Assembly: GCA_018417955.1 (NCBI GenBank)
Contig: JACTVC010000006.1
Coordinates: forward strand, 1,364,001 to 1,428,000
Origin: Laccaria trichodermophora
Lineage: Eukaryota > Basidiomycota > Agaricomycetes > Agaricales > Hydnangiaceae
Direction: 5' to 3'
DNA length: 64,000 nucleotides
Under the pieces are notes generated by a model. The model was not told where the DNA came from. It ran no database searches and was given only the letters and a program-made list of their open reading frames with translations. The position numbers were made by a program, and so were the translations under genes. Below are positions 51,126 to 61,259 of this stretch, in pieces. Positions within the stretch are counted from its first letter, which is position 1. The number at the start of each line of letters is the position of its first letter.

Positions 51126-51300
51126 CGTGCCCAAGAATTCCATGCCGTTGATTAATGATTTGTCTGAATTCGACTTGCAACCATCAGTGCTTTTCGTGAG
51201 GTATTCAAGTCCCTTGCTGTTAAAAAGTAGACAGTATAGTACTTTAGATCTTAGACATCATATTTCTATCTCCTTCACTATTCATTGCATGCATGGCAAG
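51126..51300 (+). pseudogene. Residual 3' piece of mitochondrial EF-G (array copy 3)
   Basis: Short stretches of exon 9 (cttgcaaccatcagtgctttt, aggtattcaag) are followed directly by the terminal exon end (gttaaaaagtagacag) and the 3' flank (tactttagatcttagacatc) of the mEF-G gene. Most of the gene is deleted. Confidence 0.8.
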
Positions 51301-51400
51301 TGAGGAGAGTTCATTGAAGCTATAACGAGTTCATACAACATGAGGGTATATATATCGAGTAGTAGACGAGACGAAACAAAAGCATATGGCCTGCCGTTCT

Positions 51401-52719
51401 CTACGTGAGATCCTTTAGGGATTGCAACAAACCGGGCATTTTTTCCCTCTGGGAGGGGTCAATGTGCCAGCATCTTCTCATGATGTCCCAGCAGCTTTGG
51501 TCGTGGGGAAAGGCGGGATAACGTTTTTGTTTAGGCTTTTCATTTCCGTACGCGACCGCATTCGCCGCCTGTAGCTCGATCATATACCAGAATGGAATTT
51601 TCCCCGTAAGAGTCTAAAACAAAAGCATCAAAGACGGTAAGGAGGACGTGACGTGCATAGGCAAAAAAAAAACACAAGCCTCGAGCATCACCATGCTGAA
51701 ACACCACACGTCGGCTGGTTGGGTAAAGGCCTTCGTGGTCCGCTTCTCGTTCTCGGCCGTCAGAATTTCTGGGGGCAGGTGTCTGTTTTTTCAGATTAGT
51801 ATCAAGATTGCTCTCAAAACAAAGTCTCCCTGACCGATGTACCGCACCACCGATTGAGGAAGTATAGCCGGCTATTTCAAGAACGCGGGACCGACCGAAA
51901 TCAGAGATACGGGGGGTGAATTTGCCATTAATAAGCTGAATGAGGACGTTATTCTATTCAGTACAAGATCAATTTTTTTTGCCAGTCGTGGAAAGAAATA
52001 TTTTCTTTACCATCGTCATATCACCATGAACCACCTTTTCTCCATGCACGTAAGTCAGGCCTTCCGCAATCCCTTTCACCTAAACAAATAAACGAGTCGC
52101 ACTCAAATTGAAAGTTCATGCCATCAAGAGGACCCTCACTCACGATAGGAAGTCTTTCGACAGATGCTCTTGCCGGGTCAGAGAAAAAAGCGCGGAGATC
52201 GCCAAGAGTGCAGCGCGGCGCCACAATACCAGTGGAAGGAATCGCTTGGTCGTCAATCAAGCCATACAAAGGAAGCACATTTGTATGGCGAAGAAGTGCC
52301 CAGACACGATATTCCTTGTTCAAAAGCTGGTGATTTGGACCAAATAAGAACTAGGGACGGCCAAGAAAGGGAGGACTAGCCTTCGAATACTTCCGCTGAC
52401 CTTCGAGGGTATGCGCCTTGATGTGTGCGTCTCGAAAGACTTTGATGGCAACCTTGATGCACAGCAGTGTTCGTGAACGAGGAAGGACAACGATATAAAT
52501 ATGAACGGTACCCACAGCAACATTCCGGCCAGAGATGGCATCGCCAATCCACACTCCAGGATATATGTCCGCGTAACCACCGCAAGCAATGGGATATTTT
52601 TCGGTGATCTCTATTTCCCCATCCAAACGCTGCAGGACGTAATATCAGCAAGCGAGAAGGGCTGCTGAACGGTTGACAATGACCTTCATGTCCTGAACAT
52701 CAACGCCATTGGCAGCCAT
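51401..52719 (-). CDS. TKL-like protein kinase type I, copy 3
   Basis: ATG 52719 (MAANGVDVQDMKVIVNRSAA), stop at 51401 after LLQSLKDLT. Motifs: ITEKYPIACGGYADIYPGVW, IKVAIKVFRDAHIKA, RHTNVLPLYGLIDDQAIPST, LGDLRAFFSDPARASVERLP, VHGDMTM (HGDM), KFTPRISDFGRSRVLEIAG, C-lobe CWDIMRRCWHIDPSQREKMP. Free of the 16-bp duplication. No stop seen in coding segments; the first splice junction is unresolved as in the other copies. The sequence differs more from copies 1 and 2 than they do from each other, notably in the last 60 residues. Confidence 0.7.
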
Positions 52720-53241
52720 GTCGTATCTTCGAAGAAACCACGACAAGGACAACCAGCTTGCTTCCCGCTTTATTGTAGTTCAAGTGTTGTCAAATGCATC
52801 ACATGGTGAATACCGGAGAAGCTTTGCGGGAAGGGGCGCTTATCGAACGTTAAGAACACATTGTTGACACGTTGGAGACATATTGTAACCGTGAGCCGCA
52901 TGTTTGGAGACACTCTCTAATCTTGACGCTTGGAGATCTGGTGACACACTCGTCTCGCAAATGTGAGAGAATGTCTTGAACGGGCAATGCAATCCGTCGT
53001 TGACGGAGAGAAGAAAACACGTAGCAGCAAAACGATCCCGAAACACAATGGCCCTTAACGGAATGACGGATACCAATGGCAGGATATCGGACCTGACGAG
53101 CGCGCATCGAACCCTTTGAACGCAAAGATATGCTTATCCATTAGAGGAAAAAGACAACATGACATGATAAACCTGAGCTACACTGGCAGATATTCACGGA
53201 CGGTGTCCAGCCTAGAAGCAAGATCAGAAAGTGACCCAGAT

Positions 53242-54491
53242 TCAAGAAAAAAGGTAAACAGACCAATCCATATACCAAGTTGTCTGAGGAGCGGTCAGCA
53301 ATGTAATTTCAGAATAAGAACCAATCGTACCAATCCAAGTCTGCGGCAGATCTGACGGGCGGTTGGTCGTTGATCGGGGTTCTGGCTCCAGCACTGTTCC
53401 ACAAGTTTTGCAAGATCAGATTTGTTTTCAAAAAACTCCGGAAGGGGAGGGCGATTTCCGTTCAAGATTGCAAAAATAACGCTGCTGTCACCTTTCTTCT
53501 CGTCAAATGGTCGCTCCCCTGCAAAGATCTTATCGGGATGTGAGTAAATGCCCCGCATGGGGGCTTGAGATATACCTCAAAGACGGTCATAGCGAAGGAA
53601 AATATGTCGCTCTTGACAGTAAACTGGGGCAAGGGTGTATCGCCATTGGCCGGAGGGTCCATAATTTCCGGTGCAGTCCATCGACAAGTTCCCGCAGTTT
53701 TGATAGAGGTAAACTCAGGTGAATCCATGATCAATGCTAAACCGTAGTCGGCCACAACGGCGTGTCCTGCGCTATCGACGAGCACATTGGCCTTGCTATA
53801 ATTGTGTGGTCACCGAGCAAAGAGGACAATGAAAAACTGACCCCTCGCAAGTCACCATGAATGATCGGGGGCCATTGTTGATGCAGGTGTTTCAAACCCA
53901 AAGCAATTTCCCCAACCTGACGATAAGGATCAGAATTAAAATTCTGCAATCAGAAATGAAACGCCTGCAGACCAGTCGTAACTTCGTTTCGTCAGAACTT
54001 TCATGCTTTGTGTACGCCATGACATTTTTTCCTTCATAAAACTCAAGTACGAGCCCGGGAAGCATACCGAAGTCATATACAAATCCGTAGAACTTGGCAA
54101 CGTGAGGATGGGATAGCTTCAGCCACAGGATGGCTTGCTGGCGAAGTTGCTAGCACGGGCGCTAAGGCGGTTTGCATGACTCGAGTGATAAGAAAGTGTA
54201 CCTTGATTAAGTGTTCTCGAAAGTCGGGTCTGCTACTCGACCCCCCGCGAAGAACTTTTATGGCGACCTGTAATCTGCCATGAGTAAAAACGCACGTGAG
54301 ATGACAACGATCAGACCATGGTAGAAACTCCGTTGACCTCCAGTTTTGCCCTCCAGAGATCAGAATGCTCCCCAATGGCGACGCAGTGTTCACCAACTCT
54401 CTGAACATCGGTAGTCAGATCCTTAAAAAGTGAAATAAGCCCAACATAGATAAGGGAACCATCCACTGCCTACGTCACCATTGTTGTCCAT
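53242..54491 (-). CDS. TKL-like protein kinase type II, copy 3
   Basis: The first ATG of copies 1 and 2 is lost (the reading there is tggttaag); the next ATG is 54491 (MDNNGD). Motifs: VAIGEHSDLWRAKLEV, VAIKVLRGGSSSRPDF, EIALGLKHLHQQWPPIIHGD, VVADYGLALIMDSPE (DYG), GTCRWTAPEIMDPPANGDTP, KSDIFSFAMTVFE, NPDQRPTARQICRRLGL. After the last intron it reads TTWYMDWSVYLFS and stops at 53242, about 20 residues earlier than the other copies because of a frame change. The core kinase fold is intact. Confidence 0.72.
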
Positions 54492-55376
54492 TTCTTGCTG
54501 AGGCCTGACAACTTAACCAGAGACTGAACTTGAAGCAAGTTTTATTGCTGGCGGTCAAGGTCAAAAGCGAAGCGCCTAACTGCATCCTCGTTGTCAGTTG
54601 TACACGTGTAATTCAACAAGGCCTTACGTTGGTCTTACGTTTTGGCCGAGCTCTTCCCTGGTTCTTCCCGGGCTGGTGAAAATTATAAGTGCTAGAGAAT
54701 TCAAATAAGTAACCGACGCACTTACTTACTGTAGTCCTTCAGTGGCAGTCAACTTCTTCGGTAAATGTGTCGAACGACCGCCTTTAACCAGGGTGAAAGA
54801 TCATCAATCGCAGGGGAAGGACCCCAGAAACAGAAAGTTGTATTTACCTAATGAAAAATGCCAACTACAGCAGATGGTGGAGTTGCCCTCGATATGGAGC
54901 CAAAATATGCTCATGGAGTCAATTGCAATCTTAGGTTGCACCAAGTTACTGGGGAACAACTTTGGCCAAAGTTCGGCTGTATAATTTGGTTCCCTATTGA
55001 TTGCGAACTGGGTGGATCACTCAAGATTAATACACAGTTGAAAGAAAGTGCCGATGAACTCATAAATACGTTAAGATCAGTGAACAATGAGGGAAAGGGC
55101 CCGGGGAGTCGGGACCAATGAACCTTGACACTGCGGGAAGAAAAGCGTTTAAAAATCAACGTTTTTGACGTTGGGGCCGTGTAAAACAATGTGTAAGACG
55201 TTGAAATGTCACTCGTTACTTTTCAACGTCGACGTTGACACGTTGAAAATCAACGTGTATATTCTATTTCACACTGAAAATAAATGTCTTTAACATTATG
55301 CATTGATAATCAGTTCTAAAAGGTCTGGGTACTGCGGATGCTCTCAGAATTGTAGCGGGAACCTTAAACCTGGCCG
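54492..55376. other. Spacer, end of the kinase array
   Basis: No gene recognised. The first 600 bp resemble the spacer at 49.5-50.1 kb. It contains the ACGTTG cluster at 55150-55260. Confidence 0.5.
55150..55260. repeat. Cluster of ACGTTG / CAACGT words with a 14-bp palindrome
   Basis: At least seven copies of the hexamer in either orientation in about 105 bp, including the perfect palindrome caacgtcgacgttg at 55224-55237 and flanking tttt...aaaa symmetry. Confidence 0.8.
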
Positions 55377-55715
55377 CTAGTCATCCTCCTCGTCTTCCAA
55401 ATCCACTTCAAACATGGCGCTGGCAATTTCAGGGCTTCTGTCAATAATCCACCAGGCCTTGCGTGTAAGTATTCGACCTACAACAGCCTTGATACTCAAA
55501 AGGACCATTACGATAGGTGCCAGCGTTGTCGTGTAGCTGACGAGTTCCTGGCACGCATCCCTTCCCTCTGTCTTGCACGGCGTCACAAGACCGAGGACCA
55601 TTTTCTTTCCTCGAAACACTTTCCAAATTGCGTGGTCGCAAAGTTGACATACGAGGATCTTTTCGAGGCGCCCATATCTAGTGTCGATGGCAAAACCTCC
55701 AAAAGCATTCGCCAC
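55377..55715 (-). pseudogene. 3' remnant of an unknown gene next to the hAT end
   Basis: An open frame without ATG runs from the transposon edge to TAG at 55377, coding GGFAIDTRYGRLEKILVCQL to the acidic end FEVDLEDEEDD. The composition looks coding (CQLCDHAIWKVF, APIVMVLLSIKAVVG as a possible membrane helix). Its upstream part would lie where the transposon sits, so it may be a gene cut by the insertion. No family recognised. Confidence 0.4.
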
Positions 55716-55811
55716 TCGCCGGCCTGGCGAGGCGAGTGCCGTGGGAACCTGGCGAATGCTGGCGAAGCTGGCAAATGAGTAAATTTAATATTTCTACCGA
55801 TTTTACACTAG

Positions 55812-56516
55812 CTACGCTACACCTAGTGACCTCATTAACGAATTAGCATCCCATTTATCGTTAGAATTGTTTGCCTCGGTGACGGCAGTGATTTCATCGT
55901 CAATACTGAGGGGTGTTGAGCCTGCACGAATATTATCAAGGTCAGTGATGTCAAAAACTTGTTCAAGAGGAACATCTGCGTTGATTCCGTCGCCTTCGCC
56001 TGTTGGTACCTGTTCTTCCAGCTTGTCAAATTCCGCATCAATATCTTCTTCAGTCAACTCCTCGAGCCCCTCGAGGTCACTGTTGAAATTGGCTGGGAGG
56101 GGAGTCCAATTGAATGCCCGTATTAAATCCTCTGCTCTTTGCACGTTAATCCCGCCATCAGCTTGAGTATGCATATGTGCGTGCTTTCGATGCGTTGATT
56201 TTCCCGCGTTAATCGCTTCCTCCTGAAGTTGGCGTGTGTAATGATTTCGTAGTGTTCCCAGTGTCTCCATATGAGGTACCGTGAGACGGGAACGCTTGAC
56301 ACTTTGGACGCCGCCAAGGTTGGAAAAAAAGCGCTCGACCTCAGCCGCATGAGGAACAATGCTGAATAACTTGATTGCCAGGGCTTTTAGAGGGTGGGAA
56401 GTGACGTTCACGAGGAGGGACTTCCACCAATCCCTTCCTTCAGCTTTCCCTCCCTGAAATGGAGCGTGAGCGTGAAAGTACCCTTTAATATCCCCAAGGG
56501 GCATGCAACCGAGCAT
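55812..56516 (-). pseudogene. hAT transposase C-terminal dimerisation domain
   Basis: Open frame of 234 codons with the hAT family signature HPLKALAIKLFSIVPHAAEV followed by ERFFSNLGGVQSVKRSRL and LRNHYTRQLQEE. The C-terminal acidic tail ends SLMRSLGVA. The first residues (MLGCMPLGD) come from the antisense of a segment that is an inverted copy of 61.3 kb, so the upstream join is not native. Confidence 0.85.
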
Positions 56517-56548
56517 CCGGCCATTTCAACCATACCCATGACCCCCAG
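56480..56548 (+). repeat. Inverted copy of the transposase segment at 61263-61331
   Basis: The plus strand here (ggggcatgcaaccgagcatc, then catttcaaccatacc) equals the minus strand at 61263-61331 with only a few C/T differences. It codes ACNRASGHFNHTYDP in the 61-kb copy. The two therefore face each other across 4.7 kb. Confidence 0.85.
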
Positions 56549-56737
56549 TGAAAACCCCGCTGGTTCAAATTGGATGACTTGGAGTGCTACACATGGCATA
56601 GATACGAGTCCAAAATAATTTACTTTTGATTTCCTGAAAGTAATCTATACATTGCTAAGACTGCTTTTTTGTCCAAATGCATTGATGTGGGCATCTTCCG
56701 GCTATCTGGTACAAGCATATCCAAATAAGCACGTTCG

Positions 56738-56850
56738 GGAGGGATGACATCATTGAGATGCATTCCGGATACCTCTCATCAAGGAATGATGTCATTGAGA
56801 TGCATTCTGGCTACCTCTCATCAAGGAAGACCCATTCCAGCTACCTCAAA
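56738..56850 (+). repeat. Tandem repeat, unit about 43 bp, about 2.5 copies
   Basis: cattgagatgcattccggat ...ctctcatcaagg is followed by cattgagatgcattctggct ...ctctcatcaagg and a third partial unit (cattccagctacctc). Confidence 0.8.
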
Positions 56851-57634
56851 TTTCTACACTTGAGTTTTATTTCTTTTCCCTTTTACTTTTCCAAATACTT
56901 ACTTATGACTGCAGTCAATGCTGCAACTCAACAGTAGGGTCAAGCCCTCAATGACTACTCAGAGTAGATTCAATGCAAGCTCTCACAATGTGTGCCCAAA
57001 ATTCCAGCCTTCAATGTTTATGAGTAGCATACTCACACCATACATACTAAGTCCTTCATTTTTCTGCTCTTTGTTCATTTTTACCTCTTCCCTTCTTCTG
57101 GAGGTAGACAGCCAGGTTCCATCTCCTATTGTTGAACTTCTGCGTGATTAATGAATAGAATGCAGATCACCAATCATTATATAATAAATCAAGGGCAGAT
57201 CAGTTCTAATTTAATCTAGCCCTCCTCCATGCTGGCAAATATTATGAGAGATCCCAGGTTTTTTACTATTATAAAGATTGAAACAATTAGGAACCCAAAA
57301 GATAAAGAATTTGAAACACATCACAAAGAAATAGATTATATCCATAATAATATGGCCTCAATCAGAGTATGTGAATCTCTAGAACACGAGGCACCACCAT
57401 GCAGGACTCCAATAGAAGGCTAGCAAATTAAGATTCATGAAATGATGCAGATGGTACCTAGCCAGAACCCATGGAGCCGAGGAGCATACAGTTAAGTACC
57501 CATGATCAGAAGATGAGAAGCAGTACCCAAAGTCTGCCAGCCATCTATGGACAAGATTGGGTAGGTTTAGTTTTATGGCCTATGAGCAAGATAACTCACT
57601 TCTCAAAGATCAAGCACTTGAGCTGCAATAGGGA

Positions 57635-58375
57635 CACAGTCAAGTACACCTCAAGAGGGCCAAAGTAAAAAGAGGGAGTGCTCTGCACACTGAGCAAACA
57701 CAGCCAAGCATACCTCAAGAGGGATGAAAAAAAGAGCACGATGTAGTGCACCTGTGGGTGCAAAGCCTGCTATGGCATTTCATGAAATTTCAGCCAATTT
57801 TTGCATGAGGGTAATGTAACAAATAAAAATTCAAAACTAGAGAGACTGACCTAAGTGTCAGTGGCAGTGGTTACCTTGCTTGCTGACAATTACAATAGCA
57901 CTCATTGAACAAAACACAAGAGTCCCAACCTGCTTGTCGCCGAACCGCTTTGTGGTTCGCTCCTCACAGGTTGGCTTTTTTTTTAATGTTATGTCTGAAA
58001 AAAATTATAAAAATTTGGTACTAGTTTACAATCTGAAACATATGACACCACCTCTCCCAAAGACAACTAAAAGTTTGAGAGGAGTCCCTAAATCAAGGCA
58101 TGCAGGGGCCTGAGAGGAAAACATGAACAAGATCAAAGTCAAAAATACAAGCTTAAAGTAGACAATTTTTTTTTGGTTTGTGGGATGATGTAGTGGGCAT
58201 AAGCAAACATGGCCAAGCACATCTCAAGAGGGACAAAAAAGCATGAGAGCAATTGCTCTCATGAGCAAACAAAGCCAAGCACACCTCAAGAGGGATGAAA
58301 AAGAGAGCAAGACAGAATCGCTCTGGTAACCAAACAAAGCCAAGCACACCTCAAGAGGGACGAAAAGCAGCACCA
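57635..58375 (+). repeat. Dispersed/tandem repeat with core agccaagcacacctcaagag
   Basis: The core occurs near 57640, 57702, 58212, 58274 and 58338. The last three are tandem with 62-64 bp spacing, each followed by ggga(c/t)gaaaa and a stretch with agagca. Confidence 0.85.
57925..57984 (+). ncRNA. Possible Pol III-type stem-loop ending in a T run
   Basis: Outer stem ccaacctg (57925-57932) pairs with caggttgg (57967-57974); inner stem cgaacc (57941-57946) pairs with ggttcg (57954-57959); then c and nine T. The right side ggttcgctcc resembles a B-box (GGTTCGANTCC) with one base missing. It could be the tail of a SINE-like or small structured RNA. No complete tRNA fold is present. Confidence 0.35.
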
Positions 58376-58880
58376 GGAGATCACGGACCGATTGATGCGC
58401 CATCAATTGATTGATACCTCCTCAAACAGGATGAAAAATGGTGCAATACAAAGTACGATTCCTCGTTCCTCAGACTTGTAAAATCTGATCAAAGTGAATC
58501 AATTCAATCCAAACAGCCAAAATCAGTTGATATTGACCACAAATCCTTGGCAAAGCGCGCCGCGCCTACAGATAGATCTAGCTTGCGGATCATACGTTGT
58601 CAAAACGGTTCACATCTGTCTGTATCATTATTTCTCTTCCAACAACCCATTGTAGCCCTTTCTATAACTAGTGCACCTGTGCAACGACATACGCAACGCA
58701 TCCTCGCTGTAAGCTCTCCCACGCTATCATCACGCCATCGCGAACTTATAAGAAATTTTCATGCTTTCCGTTAATGTTATCCTCTTCCATCTCCCCATGA
58801 TCTTCCCCTACTTCTATCGCTAAGTCAAATGACTGCGCCACTGGACGAAGCTGATCAAACATCCACCGATCATCTGAGCT

Positions 58881-60253
58881 CACCGACGTCGGTTACACAA
58901 GGTGTTCGTTTGCTGTCTCCTTTCATAGTTTCTTTCCGATCTTGAACCGTGCACAGGTATTTTCTCTGTCTGATGATGTGGAATAACTCGGTAACTAATA
59001 TTGAGCTCCATAGTACATGCAAGAGATATCAAGATAGTCAAACACTGCCAATGTATGGACCTATGGTATGTCTCATTCCTGCAGATGTCGAGCTCAGGCT
59101 GACTGAGAACAAAGACAAACATACATGTCCTTTGCGCTCTCGCGCCACAGCTTGCAACAACGGGACATGGCCAACAACCTTCAATCCAAACTCGCTCTTC
59201 CACATCAGGAACGCAGGGACTGGGGGGGAAACACAGGGAGCGGGGCGTGGGGGGGAACACAGGACGGGGGGCACTTGATGACAAGGCAATTGAGCTCGGA
59301 AGACACGAAGGGAATCTGGGGGCCAGTTTATATATCGCACGCTGGAGGCTCCAATGAGTAAGTTGCTTGTCTCGTTCAGATGTACATACACTGGGTTCTG
59401 CTTGTACCATATCAAATTGAATAATGTTAAAAGTGATTTTCCTATCATTTGAACTATCATATGACAACCGATTTTATCGAATTTAATGATTCTACATGAC
59501 AGGTTTCGTCATAGGTCAACCGATATCAGCAGATGAGTTTTGGCCATGTTTGTTAACACAAACGATGTGAGCAGATTTGAACAGATTTTCATCTGCTATA
59601 GTCCGAACATCTGCTGAAATCGGCTTTTGCCAATTTGAGCCGATCTCAGCCGATCTCAACCGCCGGGGTTTTGACTGGGCATGACCCCCATGAGATTTAT
59701 CACATGCCACCCAAATTGGCTGTCACACTTGCACCTTATCTTACTCGATCATGCTATTACATAATATAGAGATACATACTCTGCAACACACTTGTCGCAC
59801 CCTCAGATTTAGATCCTCAGCAGAACCTGTCATACATAAAAAAGTGGCCACAGTATTCCAGTAGGTAGAGAGATGAAATTATTATCTTCCCCCACCTTCT
59901 CTCTTTTTCTAGCTCATGCCAAAAGCACTTGGTCTGCTCACGGTCCCAAGGCTATCAGACTGCCTGGTGCTCCAGAAATTTTGACCACTATAGATCAGAA
60001 TGGGACGGGACAAAACGATATATACACCTAGATGTCACCTCACACACAGAGCACCTGACCCATACTCAGTTTATCCTCGAGGTTCCGGTCTCCCCTGAAG
60101 GTTGCAGAAACCGCTACACTGAAGAACAGGCAAACTTACACACTTCCAGGAAGTGATGACATCAAGGTGCTGAAGGAGGATCTGAAGCGAGAAAGAGTTA
60201 GTGTTGTTGGGCCAACTGGAAAGAAGAGACGGCAGTCAAGGCTAATCTCGGCT
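58881..60253. other. Region with no recognisable gene, inside the hAT element
   Basis: Contains open stretches on both strands without domains (for example 58880-59467 minus) and a run of related words (gccgatctcagccgatctcaaccg, about 59638-59661). Probably transposon-derived. Confidence 0.45.
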
Positions 60254-60358
60254 CCAGATGTGTAGAGAGGTCTCGCGGTCTGACGGCCTGCGGAGTTTAA
60301 AGTCGGAGGCAAAAAAAGCAAAGAAAACACAAGCACATGACCTCTCTAGTACATCTGG
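60254..60358. repeat. MITE-like stem-loop 1
   Basis: Ends ccagatgtgtagagaggtc and gacctctctagtacatctgg are imperfect inverted repeats. The interior includes gtcggaggcaaaaaaagca. It is adjacent to tttgatgggtaggggtaggc, which is shared in inverted orientation with stem-loop 2. Confidence 0.7.
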
Positions 60359-60436
60359 TGCAGTTTGATGGGTAGGGGTAGGCTCGCATGACATTAGTCA
60401 CAATCTGTAACAATTAAGTAACCTAGATAGTCAATC

Positions 60437-61051
60437 ATGTCGCATACCCCACAATTGCCATGGACGAGATTTTCAACGGCAACACCTTCGACGACGAAAA
60501 TGAACCCTGACAATTGTCATTCTGAACGAGATCCTGCAGCTGGTGAGGCCGATAATGCTGCAGAGGAACTGTCTGATGACAAGGAGCAGCAAACACAACC
60601 TCTGGTTGCCGTTCTAAACACACGACTTTTGAAGCAAGGATTAGAGGGAGAGAATGTAGCTGAAATCATCTGGGAAGTCCTCAATTTCATGAGCTCAAAA
60701 CACATTAATTTGCCACTGTTTCTCGATGCACTGAGCTGGGGTGATCCTGGGTGCCATTCAGACGCCAAAATTCAGTACGCGCAGACGTCGTTGATGGTCA
60801 GTGATGAACTTCCTGGCATTTTGGAATGATGGTACCACCCCCCTCGAGGCTCAAGAAAGGGGAAGGGGAAGAGACTGGCTGGTGCCCAGCAAGTACTACA
60901 CAACTTTGTGAGAAAATGTGTTGTTGACTGCATAGACAGGGAGATTAAAACATCTGCACCATTATTCCTTTCACCACCCGAATGAAACTCTCACAAGCAT
61001 TGACTTTCAATCTTTGAAGGAGGAGGTGAAGGCATATGTCACACTGTCACT
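60437..61051 (+). pseudogene. N-terminal remnant of a DUF6589-type (agaric TE-associated) protein
   Basis: The ORF starting MSHTPQLPWTRFSTATPSTT reads LFLDALSWGDPGCHSDAKIQ and ARTSLMVSDELPGILE-like residues (here AQTSLMVSDELPGILE), then hits TGA. The frame continues after it with LAGAQQVLHNFV, SAPLFLSPPE, another stop, and TLTSIDFQSLKEEVKAYVTL. This order is typical of the long agaricomycete proteins carrying DUF6589, as far as I recall them. The rest is missing beyond 61051. A piece of a different mobile gene inside the hAT element. Confidence 0.65.
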
Positions 61052-61079
61052 CGAGCCTACCCCTACCCATCAAAGTGCA

Positions 61080-61205
61080 CCAGACGTTATAGGGCAGGAT
61101 GTTGCACATGAATTTTATCTTTTTTTTGCCTCCGACTTTAGAGTCCGCTGATGGGATCTTATCTCCCCTCCTGCAAAGCGCTTCATCCTGCCCTATAATG
61201 TCGGG
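61080..61205. repeat. MITE-like stem-loop 2
   Basis: Ends ccagacgttatagggcaggatg and catcctgccctataatgtcggg are inverted repeats. The interior holds tttttgcctccgactttaga, the reverse complement of the interior of stem-loop 1. With the adjacent cgagcctacccctacccatc it forms an inverted pair with 60254-60385. Confidence 0.75.
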
Positions 61206-61259
61206 AACGAGACTAAGTCAAGGCGTAGATTAGCATCACACGATGTGACTGGAGTGTGC

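Larger units (their letters stand above)
56850..58880. other. AT-rich repeat-bearing region inside the hAT element
   Basis: No gene supported. Contains the cacctcaagaggg repeats and the Pol III-like hairpin listed separately. ORFs are short. Confidence 0.5.

Noticed and set aside
58880..59467. 195-codon minus-strand ORF
   Set aside because: Lies in transposon-derived sequence; composition is not protein-like and another frame is open over the same stretch.
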